This document shows positions 17,510 to 27,280 of a DNA stretch of 64,000 nucleotides, one piece after another. The notes beneath the pieces were generated by a model. That model saw nothing but the letters and a program-made list of their open reading frames with translations, ran no database searches and had not been told where the DNA came from. The stretch is taken from contig NZ_CP062163.1 in assembly GCF_014844095.1 (NCBI RefSeq), forward strand, positions 1,984,001 to 2,048,000, given 5' to 3'. How positions within the stretch are numbered: position 1 is the stretch's first letter; each line of letters opens with the position of its first letter. The translations under genes were made by a program, and so were the position numbers. Origin of the DNA: Brevibacillus sp. JNUCC-41. GTDB lineage: Bacteria; Bacillota; Bacilli; Bacillales; DSM-1321.

Positions 17510-18180
17510 CTCGTTATCTCCAAACGGTAGCCCAATCCCCAAATCGTTTTAATCCGGAAGGGGAATTCCGATTCCGGAAACCTTTCTCTTACTCTTTTAA
17601 TATGAACATCGACAGTTCGTTCATCACCTTCATAATCATAGCCCCAAATGTCTTCAATAAGATCTTCCCTGGAAAAAGTTTTTCCAGGATAGCTTGCTAA
17701 TTTAAACAACAATTCGAATTCTTTTAATGGAATCGTATATTCCTGTTCTTTGAATGACATTTCATGCGTGTTGCGATTCAGCTTTAATTCGCCAATATTT
17801 AATGTTTGTGAAATAGTGATTTTATACCGTTTAAGCAATGCCTTTATTCTAAGAACCAATTCGATCGGTTCAAATGGCTTTACAAGATAATCATCTGCCC
17901 CAAGGCCGAATCCTTTTACTTTTTGTGTTGTTTCCCCTTTTGCAGTCAGCATTAAAATGGGAATATCACTAAATTCCCTTAACTCTTTGCATAATTGCCA
18001 ACCATCCATGTTAGGCATCATAATATCGATGACTGCCAAATCAATTTTCACCTTCTCCATTAATTTCAATGCTTGCAGTCCATCTGAGGCTTCATATAAA
18101 TCAAATCCTTCTTTTCTTAACAACAGGTTTATAAGTTCACGAATATGTGCATCATCATCGACTATTAATATTTTTGTCAT
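17506..18180 (-). CDS. OmpR-family response regulator
   Basis: A 224-residue regulator. The receiver domain has the acidic pocket DDD (8-10), phosphoacceptor Asp52 in VIDIMMPNMDG, and Lys in YLVKPF. The C-terminal winged helix ends with DVHIKRVRERF and KTIWGLGYRLE. It overlaps the kinase gene by 4 bases and lies 23 bases after the ABC exporter gene, so the three are probably one operon and the exporter or its substrate may be what the pair responds to. Confidence 0.93.
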   Translation of the reverse strand: MTKILIVDDDAHIRELINLLLRKEGFDLYEASDGLQALKLMEKVKIDLAVIDIMMPNMDGWQLCKELREFSDIPILMLTAKGETTQKVKGFGLGADDYLVKPFEPIELVLRIKALLKRYKITISQTLNIGELKLNRNTHEMSFKEQEYTIPLKEFELLFKLASYPGKTFSREDLIEDIWGYDYEGDERTVDVHIKRVRERFPESEFPFRIKTIWGLGYRLEITR

Positions 18181-18203
18181 CCTTCTTCTTTCCTTTCGGT
18201 GAA

Positions 18204-19949
18204 TTAGGCCAGTTCAAGTTTGTGTAACTGCTGTTCTGCAAATTCGCGATATAATGAGTGTGTATTATATAGCTCTTTATGTGTTCCGCTTCCTGTTATT
18301 TTGCCTTTTTCGAGGAAGATGATTTGATCTGAACCTATGACGGTTGATAGACGATGGGCGATTACTATTGTTGTTCGACCTTTCATTAAATCATTTAACG
18401 CCTGTTGAACCACTTTTTCTGATTTGCTGTCTAGACTGGAAGTAGCTTCATCAAGCATTAATATTTTAGGGTTTCTTAAAAATGCACGAGCGATCGCGAT
18501 TCTTTGTCTTTGGCCGCCTGATAATTTCATGCCCCTTTCACCAACCTCTGTATCATATCCGTTCGGAAGCTCAGAAATAAACTGATCTGCATATGCCATT
18601 TTAGCCACTTTATTCAATTCATCATCCGTTATATCCCCATCGATGCCATAACAAATATTATCTCGAATTGTACCCGATACAATCGGGCTTTCTTGTGAAA
18701 CATACCCAATCTGGCTTCTCCATGAAAGCAGTGTGAAGTCATTTATGGATTTCCCGCCTATGGAAATGGATCCTTGCTGTGGTTTGTAGAAACGCTCGAA
18801 TAAAGAGAAAAGTGTCGTTTTTCCGCTGCCGCTTGGTCCGACAATTGCAGTGACCTTACCAGCTTCAACGTTAAAGCTTATATCTTTAAGTACCTGTTCT
18901 CCATTATTGTAACTATAGTTCAGGTGATCCACGCTGATAGATTGACTTATATTTTGAACTGGCTGCTTCGCATCTTCTTCCTCCACTGAATCCAATATGG
19001 AAATGATGCGCTCTGTTGCACCCGTTGCTTTTTGAAATTGTGTAAAGAAACTGGCTAATTGAGCCATTGGCATGATTATTTGGAAAAGATACATGATGAA
19101 TGCAACTAGGGCTCCAGCTGTCAGGGCTCCTGAAGAAACACGCATTCCCCCATAACCTAAAATCAGCACGAGTAAGGCCATCATGACAAAACTCATTAGC
19201 GGTGCAATCAACGCTTGGATTTTTGCTTCTTTTAATCCGAATTGAAATAACTTATGGATTCCTTTTTTTCCATTTTGATATTCCAAGGCTTCTGCATTCG
19301 ATGCTTTAACAAGACGTATTTCCGTTAGCACCTGCTGAAGGACTGAGGTGAAGCTTGCTGTCTCATCCTGCATCCCTTTTGAAATTTTATGCATTTTTTT
19401 CCCTAGTGGCATTAATATCAAAACAGAGAGTGGAATTGCAATGAACATCAATAATGTCATTTTCCAATCGAGGACGAATAAAACGATCATGGAACCTATG
19501 ATGGAAATGATTCCAGTAACGAAATTAGCGAGGTGTTCAGAGATTAATCCCTTCACTACAGTTGTATCATTTGTCATTCGGCTGACTGTTTCTCCCGAAG
19601 GATGTTCATCAAAATAACTCACGGGCAATACGAGTAATTTTTTCCATAGTTGATCCCGGATACCCGCCACTACAGATTGACCGATCCGATTTAATAAATA
19701 GATGGAAAATCCACTGGCCAATGCTTGAACGATGATGGCAAGAACGAGAAGGGTGATCCGTTCAGTGTTTAGTGAGCTGATCGAAAAATCATTAATTAGA
19801 TTTTTGGTGAATAAAGGGACTAATAAACCTACACCCGTTGTACCAAGGCTTAATGCCAATGCAATCCCTATCATTAGTTTAGAAGGCTTCGTTTGTTGAA
19901 CTAACCGAATGAACTGGCGCCATCCCTTTTGTTTTTTTTCTTCTGACAT
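18204..19949 (-). CDS. bmrA: Multidrug ABC exporter, BmrA-like
   Basis: A 581-residue half-transporter: six membrane helices (about 20-300) followed by an ATPase domain with Walker [10 protein letters not shown], signature [10 protein letters not shown], Walker [13 protein letters not shown] and the switch AHRLST. The sequence closely follows Bacillus subtilis BmrA as I remember it ([52 protein letters not shown]). It works as a homodimer exporting drugs. In this window it is followed directly by a two-component system, unlike the usual solitary bmrA. Confidence 0.85.
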   Translation of the reverse strand: MSEEKKQKGWRQFIRLVQQTKPSKLMIGIALALSLGTTGVGLLVPLFTKNLINDFSISSLNTERITLLVLAIIVQALASGFSIYLLNRIGQSVVAGIRDQLWKKLLVLPVSYFDEHPSGETVSRMTNDTTVVKGLISEHLANFVTGIISIIGSMIVLFVLDWKMTLLMFIAIPLSVLILMPLGKKMHKISKGMQDETASFTSVLQQVLTEIRLVKASNAEALEYQNGKKGIHKLFQFGLKEAKIQALIAPLMSFVMMALLVLILGYGGMRVSSGALTAGALVAFIMYLFQIIMPMAQLASFFTQFQKATGATERIISILDSVEEEDAKQPVQNISQSISVDHLNYSYNNGEQVLKDISFNVEAGKVTAIVGPSGSGKTTLFSLFERFYKPQQGSISIGGKSINDFTLLSWRSQIGYVSQESPIVSGTIRDNICYGIDGDITDDELNKVAKMAYADQFISELPNGYDTEVGERGMKLSGGQRQRIAIARAFLRNPKILMLDEATSSLDSKSEKVVQQALNDLMKGRTTIVIAHRLSTVIGSDQIIFLEKGKITGSGTHKELYNTHSLYREFAEQQLHKLELA

Positions 19950-20314
19950 ATGAAATACATCCTTTCTTGATCTTCATAGGGCAAGTATATAAAGAAGTTA
20001 TGAATTGAATATGAACTAGTCTTAATTATTCCAAGAAAATTACTGGTGAACTTTTTCTGAATGATAAATTTGAAAAAATATGGCGGACACTTAAAATAGT
20101 GTCGGCTCTTTTTAATGAAAATACAAGAGAATTAAATATGCTTTTTTCATGCCCTCATATGCATTTTGAATCCGGGAGTATAGGTAAAAAGATATATTAA
20201 CATTTTGATTTTTAATGGATTTTTAATAATAAATACCTATATAAGCTAAATACTTACCACATTTAACCGATTAAATATGGAGATACAAAAAACAGTATAA
20301 GTTAGGTGGAAAAA
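19950..20314. other. Intergenic region between divergent bmrA and the ATP-grasp gene
   Basis: The stretch is AT-rich and holds an isolated hairpin, GGACACT/AGTGTC (about 20083-20100), with T-tracts on both sides. Promoters for both flanking genes are expected here, but I could not fix them. Confidence 0.4.
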
Positions 20315-21484
20315 ATGATTATTTTGAATGAGTCCATTGTGTCGCCAATTCTTCTAAAGGTGTTGGAAGAACAGCAAATTCCAGTGCTGGAACAGGGGCA
20401 ATGGGGAGACACATTAACATCAGAAAAGCTAAACATTCAAAAGGATACAGAATTTTTCATGTCCATGGAAAAGGACAAAAGAATTCTTACAAACTCTGAA
20501 AATGGCATAACATTATTGGGTCATTTTCTACCAAATAGCAATGAGTACATTTGGTCAAAGTTATTGAAGGATAAGAGTCAGGTGCGAAATTTGACGAAAT
20601 CTTTATATCCTGATTTCTATTTCCAAGATATTGATTTATCTATAATAAGTGACTTGGATAAAAATCAAATACCGTTTCCGGTAGTTATTAAACCCAATAT
20701 TGGCTATTCGAGTGTAGGGGTCCACAAAGTCAAGAATGAGCAGGATTGGGATATAGCCGTGAATCAGCTTAAAGCGGACTTACTTCATTCGGATGGATTA
20801 TATGATTCAGAAGTGGTCGGTTCCCAGACCGTTTTAATAGAAGAGTGGATTCAGGGTGAAGAGTATGCCATTGATGGCTATTACAATCAAGATGGTGAAC
20901 CGGTCATTTTGAATGTCTTCAAACGATTATTCAAGGATGATTACGATACTTCCGATCGAATTTATTATACTTCGAAGTTGGCCATTAACGAAATCTATCA
21001 TGACGCACTAAAGTTCATGAAGAATATTCAAACGGTCCTTCCACTTAGGAATTACCCTGTGCATTTTGAAATTCGCAAAAAGGAAAACCGGGTGATACCC
21101 ATTGAAATCAATCCCCTGCGTTTTGCTGGGGCGGGTACAACGGATCTAGGTTACCATGCCTATGGAATGAATATGTATGAACACTATTTTTCAGGAACGA
21201 AACCCGATTGGAATCGGATATTGGAAGAGATGGACGATCATATATATAGCTTTTTCTTTGCAGAGGTACCACTGGAAATAAATCCGGAAGATGTTTCATG
21301 TATGGATCATGATGGACTCCGTCATGAATTCGAACATGTTATGGAATATAGGCAGCTTCCTTTTCAAAAAGACCGGAGCATGGCAATCATCTTTTATAGA
21401 AGTGAGGATTTGAATGAAAATCTCCAATTGCTCCATTTGGACTTAATACCATATTTGACTATAAAACACCTGGTTTTCATCTAA
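20315..21484 (+). CDS. ATP-grasp domain protein
   Basis: A soluble enzyme of 389 residues with an ATP-grasp fold: FPVVIKPNIGYSSVGVHKVK is the first ATP-binding segment, VLIEEWIQGEEYAIDGYY the second, and VHFEIRKK with PIEINPLRFAGAG carries the metal-binding Glu/Asn. Such enzymes join a carboxylate to an amine or thiol; the substrate cannot be told. AGGTGG lies at good distance from the ATG at 20315, and an in-frame GTG at 20306 overlaps that site, so I prefer the ATG. The chemotaxis receptor gene follows after 12 bases, suggesting co-transcription. Confidence 0.78.
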   Translation: MIILNESIVSPILLKVLEEQQIPVLEQGQWGDTLTSEKLNIQKDTEFFMSMEKDKRILTNSENGITLLGHFLPNSNEYIWSKLLKDKSQVRNLTKSLYPDFYFQDIDLSIISDLDKNQIPFPVVIKPNIGYSSVGVHKVKNEQDWDIAVNQLKADLLHSDGLYDSEVVGSQTVLIEEWIQGEEYAIDGYYNQDGEPVILNVFKRLFKDDYDTSDRIYYTSKLAINEIYHDALKFMKNIQTVLPLRNYPVHFEIRKKENRVIPIEINPLRFAGAGTTDLGYHAYGMNMYEHYFSGTKPDWNRILEEMDDHIYSFFFAEVPLEINPEDVSCMDHDGLRHEFEHVMEYRQLPFQKDRSMAIIFYRSEDLNENLQLLHLDLIPYLTIKHLVFI

Positions 21485-21496
21485 GGGGGCATCGAA

Positions 21497-23191
21497 ATGA
21501 GATTTTCAAAGCTTAATCCTAATAAATCTTTGCTGGCAAAACTATTCTTGTTTTATATTATTCCTTTCGTACTTTTCGCAGGGGCCATGGGCCTTTGCTT
21601 TTCCTATATTACTAATAAAATGATCAATGAGAATGTCCTTCCGCAATTCGATGAACGCCTTTCTGAAAATGCCCACAGCTTAGCAGCGAGCCTCAATCCC
21701 ACTTTGATAAACAAAGCTTCGGAACGGGGCGAAGAGATTAGGCGGAAACTAGATGCCTTTGTTGAAGATAAAAAGGGAATTGAATATGTTTATGTGCTGA
21801 AGCGGGAGAATGATGCCGACATGATTGCAGCCTTGAACGGCAGCGAGGACTACATGGTCGAATCCCCTTTCACGCCGGAACAGGCAAAATCGATAAATGG
21901 AAACGAAGACGTATTAAGTGAAATATATAAAGATAAGTGGGGTACACACAAATCGTACTTTACGCCAATCAAAGGGACGGACGCGATTGTCGGAATCGAT
22001 ATGGATGCAAAATTCATCGATGAATTGAAAAGCACAATGATATTCTATAATATCTTATTTTTTGCAAGTGCCATTATTTTAGGTGTGCTATGCGCCGTTG
22101 TCATCGGGAAAAAGATTTCGGGACCCGTCAATGAACTTGTTGGTTACACGAATGAAATGGCAAAAGGGGACTTAAGTAAATCGATTCCCGTTGGTAGACA
22201 GGATGAGATTGGCGATCTTTCAAATGGATTCGAAGATATGAGATTAAGTTTGGCCTATATTATCAAGAATGTCCGTGAACACGCTCAAACGATGAATCAA
22301 ACGACAGTATCCATTCAGCAATCATTTGAAGAGATGGTGGAATCCTATGGCCAGATAGTGACGGGGACAACGGAAGAAGCAAAAGCTTCAGAAGAACGTG
22401 CCCATCATATTGACCGAATTTCCAATATGATCAGTGACTTAACGGATACAATCCGTTTAATGAATGAACAAACGAATGAAATGAATGAATTTACCCTGCA
22501 TACGAATACACTTGCTGAACAAGGAAGTAAACAAGTGCAAGATGTAACGAGCCAGATGGATAAAATCATGGAAAACGGCCAAGCGACTAAAGCCAATTTG
22601 GTGAGCCTGGAAGAGGATGTAGTGAAGATAAATGAAGTGATTGGCTTAATAAGGGTGATTGCTTCTCAAACGAACCTGCTATCCCTGAATGCTTCCATTG
22701 AAGCGGCACGGGCGGGTGATGCCGGCAGAGGTTTTGCCGTAGTGGCTCAAGAGGTGCAAAAATTGGCTGTGCAAACAGATGAATCCATCGATATCATTTC
22801 AGAATCCATCATGCGGATTAATGAACAAACAGCCAAAGTCATCCAAAATAATGATGAAAGTTTTCAGGATATAGTAAATGGTGTTTCCTTAGTGGAAAAC
22901 AATGGCGAGATTTTCAATAAGATATTTGAATCCGTAGAGAAATTGCTGAAAGGCACGGAACGATTAGCCGTCCATTCGAAAAAAATCAATGAGTCCTCGG
23001 ATGAAAGCCTCGCATCCATTCAGGAAATTGCGGCGATCTCAGAAGAAGGAGTCGCAACGACGGAGCAAATCTCGGCAGCTGCCATTCAACAAAACACCAT
23101 AATGACTGGATTGAAGGAACAAAATGAAGAGTTAGCAAAAGAATCGGCCATTTTAGAAGAAATGGTAGAAAAGTTCATTACCGAAAAATGA
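21497..23191 (+). CDS. Methyl-accepting chemotaxis protein
   Basis: A 564-residue receptor. A membrane helix (about 13-35) is followed by an extracellular sensing domain of about 145 residues, a second helix (about 180-203), and a HAMP segment ([20 protein letters not shown]). A long helical signalling domain has the conserved hairpin tip [19 protein letters not shown] and [15 protein letters not shown]. It signals through CheW/CheA to the flagellar motor. AGGGGGCATC precedes the ATG. The ligand is unknown. Confidence 0.93.
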   Translation: MRFSKLNPNKSLLAKLFLFYIIPFVLFAGAMGLCFSYITNKMINENVLPQFDERLSENAHSLAASLNPTLINKASERGEEIRRKLDAFVEDKKGIEYVYVLKRENDADMIAALNGSEDYMVESPFTPEQAKSINGNEDVLSEIYKDKWGTHKSYFTPIKGTDAIVGIDMDAKFIDELKSTMIFYNILFFASAIILGVLCAVVIGKKISGPVNELVGYTNEMAKGDLSKSIPVGRQDEIGDLSNGFEDMRLSLAYIIKNVREHAQTMNQTTVSIQQSFEEMVESYGQIVTGTTEEAKASEERAHHIDRISNMISDLTDTIRLMNEQTNEMNEFTLHTNTLAEQGSKQVQDVTSQMDKIMENGQATKANLVSLEEDVVKINEVIGLIRVIASQTNLLSLNASIEAARAGDAGRGFAVVAQEVQKLAVQTDESIDIISESIMRINEQTAKVIQNNDESFQDIVNGVSLVENNGEIFNKIFESVEKLLKGTERLAVHSKKINESSDESLASIQEIAAISEEGVATTEQISAAAIQQNTIMTGLKEQNEELAKESAILEEMVEKFITEK

Positions 23192-23210
23192 ATATTCGAT
23201 GTGAACATTT

Positions 23211-23250
23211 ACAAAAACCTCTCTTAACTTTGTTACGGGAGGTTTTTGTA
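23211..23250 (+). terminator. Intrinsic terminator after the chemotaxis gene
   Basis: ACAAAAACCTC pairs with GAGGTTTTTGT. A near-identical hairpin recurs at 23483, on the far side of a dispersed repeat. Confidence 0.75.
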
Positions 23251-23284
23251 GAGAAAAGGCTTCCATCTGAATTTTTAAACATTA

Positions 23285-23412
23285 TTGATTGGAGCGGGTG
23301 TACGAGACTCCTTCGGGAAAAGCGGGCACAAGGGAGACCCCGCAGGTGCTAAGAGATCCGAGGAGGCTTCCGGACCGCCCGCGGAAAGCGAGTACCTGGA
23401 GGGTAAATCAAC
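23285..23412 (+). repeat. Dispersed repeat, copy A
   Basis: From GATTGGAGCGG to TAAATCAAC, with internal GAGACTCCTTCGGGAAAAGC, CCGAGGAGGCTTCCGGACCG and GGAAAGCGAGT. The same sequence recurs at 39330, 44033 and 50186. It is GC-rich relative to its surroundings, has no open reading frame of note, and its ends are inverted (GTTGATT-like and AATCAAC). Confidence 0.85.
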
Positions 23413-23482
23413 GTTGCGCTATATACCTCCTCAAAAAAATGTAGGCAATGATAAATAACATCAAGTTTGTCTACAGTTTGAA

Positions 23483-23518
23483 ACCTCTTTAACTTTGTAA
23501 ACGAGAGGTTTTTGTTTG
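23483..23518 (+). terminator. Second copy of the terminator at 23211
   Basis: AAACCTCT pairs with AGAGGTTT, followed by TTGTTT. The loop TTAACTTTGTAAACG is almost the loop of the upstream copy, so the hairpin appears duplicated around repeat copy A. Confidence 0.6.
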
Positions 23519-23633
23519 GATGAATGCGTGTGGCAGGTCATGAAGCCATTACCTGAATAGATAGAGACCATTGGTTAATGCTTGATGAATTTAAAGAGTA
23601 TTAAAAATTCTGGAAAAAAGTTTCCCCAAACTA

Positions 23634-23663
23634 TTTGCAATCGCTACCATTTAATGTTATGCT
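23634..23663 (+). promoter_or_regulatory. Probable promoter of the cold-shock gene
   Basis: TTTGCA (23634-23639) and TATGCT (23658-23663), spacer 18. It would give a 5' leader of about 114 bases, as is usual for cold-shock mRNAs. Confidence 0.45.
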
Positions 23664-23783
23664 TAGTCTTAATTATTTTTGTTCGGTACTAAGGATACTA
23701 AAAGTACTACTTTTCGTTTTCGATGATGACTTAGAGCAAGGATAGTAATACATTGTGCTTAGATGCACTAGGAGGCAACAACA

Positions 23784-23984
23784 ATGGAACAAGGTAAAGT
23801 AAAATGGTTTAACGCAGAAAAAGGTTTTGGATTCATCGAACGCGAAAACGGAGACGACGTATTCGTACATTTCTCAGCTATCCAAAGCGAAGGTTTCAAA
23901 TCTTTAGACGAAGGTCAAGAAGTTACTTTTGAAGTAGAACAAGGTCAACGCGGACCTCAAGCTTCTAACGTTCAAAAAGCATAA
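23784..23984 (+). CDS. Cold-shock protein (CspA/CspB family)
   Basis: A 66-residue single OB-fold nucleic-acid chaperone. It has both RNA-binding motifs, KGFGFIE (RNP1) and VFVHFS (RNP2), and the usual [14 protein letters not shown] start. It melts RNA structure at low temperature. AGGAGG lies 9 bases before the ATG, a long leader lies upstream and a strong terminator follows, so it is monocistronic. Confidence 0.96.
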   Translation: MEQGKVKWFNAEKGFGFIERENGDDVFVHFSAIQSEGFKSLDEGQEVTFEVEQGQRGPQASNVQKA

Positions 23985-23994
23985 TTTCAATAAC

Positions 23995-24036
23995 AAAAAA
24001 AGACGGATCCTTGTTATAGGGTCCGTCTTTTTTTGT
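23995..24036 (+). terminator. Intrinsic terminator after the cold-shock gene
   Basis: AAAAAAAGACGGATCC pairs with GGGTCCGTCTTTTTTT. Confidence 0.9.
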
Positions 24037-24052
24037 TTTGTGAAAATACATG

Positions 24053-24081
24053 ACAAAAAACCCTGCTCAACGATGAGCAGG
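24053..24081 (-). terminator. Orphan minus-strand terminator
   Basis: CCCTGCTC and GAGCAGGG form a perfect 8-bp stem around AACGAT. The T-run is on the minus strand (AAAAAA at 24053-24058 on plus). No minus-strand gene lies upstream of it. Confidence 0.6.
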
Positions 24082-24225
24082 GTAAATGGTACAAGTAAAG
24101 TAAAACGCTTAAAAAGGTTTGACTAAGTATATCATAGTTTTTCTAAAAAATACTAAATTAAATATATTATACTTATCAAGGCATCAATAGGAAATTACTA
24201 AAATCATTGGATTGAAGGGCCGCGA

Positions 24226-24252
24226 AGGGATTTATGTCCCTTCTTTTTTTTC
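24226..24252 (+). terminator. Orphan plus-strand terminator
   Basis: GAAGGGA and TCCCTTC pair around TTTATG and are followed by eight T. No coding gene lies between the cold-shock terminator and this hairpin; a TATTATAC -10-like box at about 24164 could start a short RNA ending here. Confidence 0.6.
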
Positions 24253-24441
24253 GCCTGAAGAATAGAGGTTTCGGTTCAGGAGATTCATGGAGACCTTGAA
24301 AAGAGGACAGCCTGCACTTTGTGTTCAGCAAAATTCCAGGGGAAGGGCTGAGAAGTGAAACAAAAAACGATGGCCCACATATAAAGACATATAGGTACTT
24401 TCACTAAGCCGCTTTTGAGGAAGGAGAAAAGGCTCTTATAC

Positions 24442-24461
24442 ATTCAAATATAGATTTGAAT
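24442..24461 (+). promoter_or_regulatory. CadC/ArsR-type operator
   Basis: A perfect inverted repeat: ATTCAAAT, spacer ATAG, ATTTGAAT. It resembles operators of CadC-type repressors. It overlaps a TTGAAT -35-like hexamer, with TATATT/TATAAT boxes at 24478-24488, so bound repressor would block the promoter of the metal efflux operon. Confidence 0.75.
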
Positions 24462-24520
24462 ATTCAGGTGATTATGTTATATTATAATCAAACACGGATT
24501 TGAATGAGAGGTGTGAGAAG

Positions 24521-24892
24521 ATGACGGAACTGAAAGATATATGTGATGTCCACCTGCATGATGAAGTGAAGGTTAATCGCATTCAAGAGGAAATGAACCA
24601 GGTGAATTTATCCAGCATGTCGAAGCTGTTTAAGGTTATAGGCGATGAGAATAGGGCAAAGATAGCTTATGCGCTCTGTAAGGACGAGGAACTGTGTGTG
24701 TGCGATCTGGCCAATATTATTGGTGCTTCGATGGCGACTACGTCCCATCATCTTCGTACGCTTTATAAACACGCAATCGTAAAATACAGAAAAGAAGGAA
24801 AGTTGGCTTTTTATTCTTTGGATGATCACCATATAAGGCAGTTAATTCTCATTGCACTAGAACATCAGCAGGAGGTAAGGGTCGATGGCTGA
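24521..24892 (+). CDS. cadC: ArsR/SmtB-family metal-responsive repressor (CadC-like)
   Basis: A 123-residue winged-helix repressor that releases DNA when it binds Cd, Pb, Zn or similar ions. It has the thiolate site of CadC (Cys59 and Cys61 in ELCVCD, with Cys8 near the N-terminus) and the second, alpha5 site of SmtB/CadC type (Asp102, His104, His115, Glu118). The recognition helix is [14 protein letters not shown]. The ATG at 24521 follows GAGAGGTG; an upstream in-frame TTG is less likely. It overlaps the transporter gene by 8 bases, and a perfect palindrome lies upstream. Confidence 0.9.
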   Translation: MTELKDICDVHLHDEVKVNRIQEEMNQVNLSSMSKLFKVIGDENRAKIAYALCKDEELCVCDLANIIGASMATTSHHLRTLYKHAIVKYRKEGKLAFYSLDDHHIRQLILIALEHQQEVRVDG

Positions 24893-27008
24893 GTCCACAT
24901 TAAAAACATATCGTATCCAAGGTCTATCTTGCACGAATTGTGCAGCTAAATTTGAGAACAATGTCCGGGAACTAGAAGGTGTGGAGGATGCCAAAATCAA
25001 CTTTGGTGCCTCGAAGATTTCTGTACAGGGCAGTGCGACTATCGAAGAGATTGAAAAGGCGGGTTCTTTTGATAACCTGAGAGTCCGCGGTGAACAGGAA
25101 CAGGTGAAACAAAAGGAACCATTTTGGAAGCAAAAAGAAAATATAAAAGTGGTGTTCTCGGTTATCCTTTTGCTGATCAGCTGGATTTTGGATAATCGAT
25201 ATGCTGGTGGAAGCATCGTGCCGGTAATCGGTTATGCGGCTGCAATCATAGTTGGGGGATATTCGTTATTTGTCAATGGATTGAAGAATCTTGTCAGGCT
25301 TCGCTTTGATATGCACACCCTTATGACGGTTGCCATCATCGGGGCGGCCGTGCTTGGTGAATGGGGCGAAGGGGCGACTGTCGTCATCCTCTTTGCGATA
25401 AGTGAAGCACTGGAAAAATATTCGATGGATAAAGCCCGTAATTCTATAGAATCATTAATGAACATCGCACCTAAGGAAGCCTTGATCCGTAGGGGGCATC
25501 ACGAAATGATGGTTGCTGTTGATGAGATTGAAGTGGGCGACATCATGATCGTTAAACCGGGTCAAAAGCTTGCCATGGATGGCAGGATCATGAAAGGTGC
25601 CTCGACACTTAATCAAGCAGCCATTACTGGGGAATCCGAGCCGGTTTTTAAAACGTTTGATGGTGAAGTGTTTGCCGGAACCTTAAATGGTGAAGGGTTG
25701 CTCGAAGTGGAGGTCACGAAGCGAGTCGAGGATACGACGATTGCAAAAATCATCCACCTTGTTGAAGAAGCACAGGCTGAAAAGGCACCTTCCCAAGCCT
25801 TCGTGGATAAATTCGCAAAATTCTATACGCCGGCCATAATGCTCATTGCCTTGGCCATTGCCGTGTTGCCCCCCATTGTGATGAGCGGGGTTTGGAGTGA
25901 ATGGATTTACCGGGGGCTGGCTGTACTTGTTGTCGGTTGTCCGTGTGCTTTGGTCATTTCTACGCCCATCGCCATTGTGACAGCTATCGGAAATGCTGCG
26001 AAACATGGTGTGCTGATTAAAGGCGGGGTCCATTTGGAGGAAGCGGGAGCCTTAAAGGCGATTGCGTTTGACAAAACGGGTACTTTAACAAAGGGCATAC
26101 CTGAAGTGACTGATTTCACAGTGTTATCTGCTGAGTTGAATGAACAGGAAGTGCTGGCTATCGCTGCTGCTTTAGAAAGCAGATCACAGCACCCCCTTGC
26201 CACGGCCATTCTCCAAAAGGCGGAAAACCACGATGTGGACTATCATTCTTTATTGGTAGAGGATTTTACTGCAATTACCGGTAAAGGTATAAAAGGGAAA
26301 ATCAATCAAGGAATCTATTACATTGGTAAACCCCACCTTTTTGAAGAAGAGGCAGGCTTAGGCTTCTCTGATGATGTGCTTAAATTAATCAGCGGCTTTC
26401 AAAATACAGGTAAGACGGTGATGGTGCTTGGCGATCAAGTGAAGGTCTTGGCGCTCATCGCGGTGTCTGATGAAATAAGGGAAAGCAGTAAGGAAGCAAT
26501 TCGGAAACTGCATGAATTGGGCATTGAAAAAACGATCATGCTGACCGGGGATAATATCGGAACAGCTAAAGCTATCGGGGCGGCAGCTGGCGTTCATGAG
26601 ATCGAGGCGGAGCTATTGCCACAAGATAAATTGACCATCATCAAACGATGGAAACAAAAATATGATCGAGTGGCCATGGTAGGCGATGGAGTTAATGATG
26701 CTCCGGCCCTGGCAGCTTCCACGGTAGGAATCGCAATGGGCGGTGCGGGTACAGATACGGCCCTTGAAACGGCCGATATTGCCTTAATGGGTGATGACTT
26801 ATCGAAGCTGCCTTATACAATCAGCTTGAGCCGTAAAACATTAAAAATCATTAAGCAGAACATCACGTTTTCATTGGTGATTAAAATCCTGGCCTTATTA
26901 TTGATAGCGCCGGGCTGGTTAACACTTTGGATGGCTATTTTTGCCGACATGGGTGCGACGTTATTAGTTACATTGAATAGTCTTAGGTTATTGAGAATAA
27001 AGGAATAG
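24885..27008 (+). CDS. cadA: Heavy-metal P1B-type ATPase (Cd/Zn/Pb efflux, CadA-like)
   Basis: A 707-residue metal-exporting P-type ATPase. It has an N-terminal HMA domain with CTNC (Cys16, Cys19), eight predicted membrane helices, the phosphatase loop TGES, the membrane metal site CPC (near 352), the phosphorylated Asp in DKTGTLTKG (near 395), the HP motif SRSQHPLA, and [13 protein letters not shown] plus a CadC-type repressor indicates divalent Cd/Zn/Pb rather than copper. It is co-transcribed and translationally coupled with cadC, and a terminator follows. Confidence 0.93.
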   Translation: MAESTLKTYRIQGLSCTNCAAKFENNVRELEGVEDAKINFGASKISVQGSATIEEIEKAGSFDNLRVRGEQEQVKQKEPFWKQKENIKVVFSVILLLISWILDNRYAGGSIVPVIGYAAAIIVGGYSLFVNGLKNLVRLRFDMHTLMTVAIIGAAVLGEWGEGATVVILFAISEALEKYSMDKARNSIESLMNIAPKEALIRRGHHEMMVAVDEIEVGDIMIVKPGQKLAMDGRIMKGASTLNQAAITGESEPVFKTFDGEVFAGTLNGEGLLEVEVTKRVEDTTIAKIIHLVEEAQAEKAPSQAFVDKFAKFYTPAIMLIALAIAVLPPIVMSGVWSEWIYRGLAVLVVGCPCALVISTPIAIVTAIGNAAKHGVLIKGGVHLEEAGALKAIAFDKTGTLTKGIPEVTDFTVLSAELNEQEVLAIAAALESRSQHPLATAILQKAENHDVDYHSLLVEDFTAITGKGIKGKINQGIYYIGKPHLFEEEAGLGFSDDVLKLISGFQNTGKTVMVLGDQVKVLALIAVSDEIRESSKEAIRKLHELGIEKTIMLTGDNIGTAKAIGAAAGVHEIEAELLPQDKLTIIKRWKQKYDRVAMVGDGVNDAPALAASTVGIAMGGAGTDTALETADIALMGDDLSKLPYTISLSRKTLKIIKQNITFSLVIKILALLLIAPGWLTLWMAIFADMGATLLVTLNSLRLLRIKE

Positions 27009-27018
27009 AGTAATATGG

Positions 27019-27060
27019 GCTCCCTGGTGCATCTTAAGGTGAACCAGGGAGCTTTTATTT
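27019..27060 (+). terminator. Intrinsic terminator after the metal ATPase gene
   Basis: GCTCCCTGGT pairs with ACCAGGGAGC, followed by TTTTATTT. Confidence 0.88.
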
Positions 27061-27280
27061 AGGGACTTTCCAATTGTTTCATGTGAAACTTGAAAAAAGT
27101 GATCGGTCCGGTTATTTTTTTGTTGAATTTTCTTTTATAGTAAAAGGAAGTCCGATAAACTTGTGCAGCGAACGTTATGCAAGTAATGTCTGGTGTGCTA
27201 CAATGTGGCTGGCTTTTAGGCAGTATGATAGGTTTGTTTAAGCAATCTAGGGAGTAAGGTATGTACGGAAGGGATTTGAA

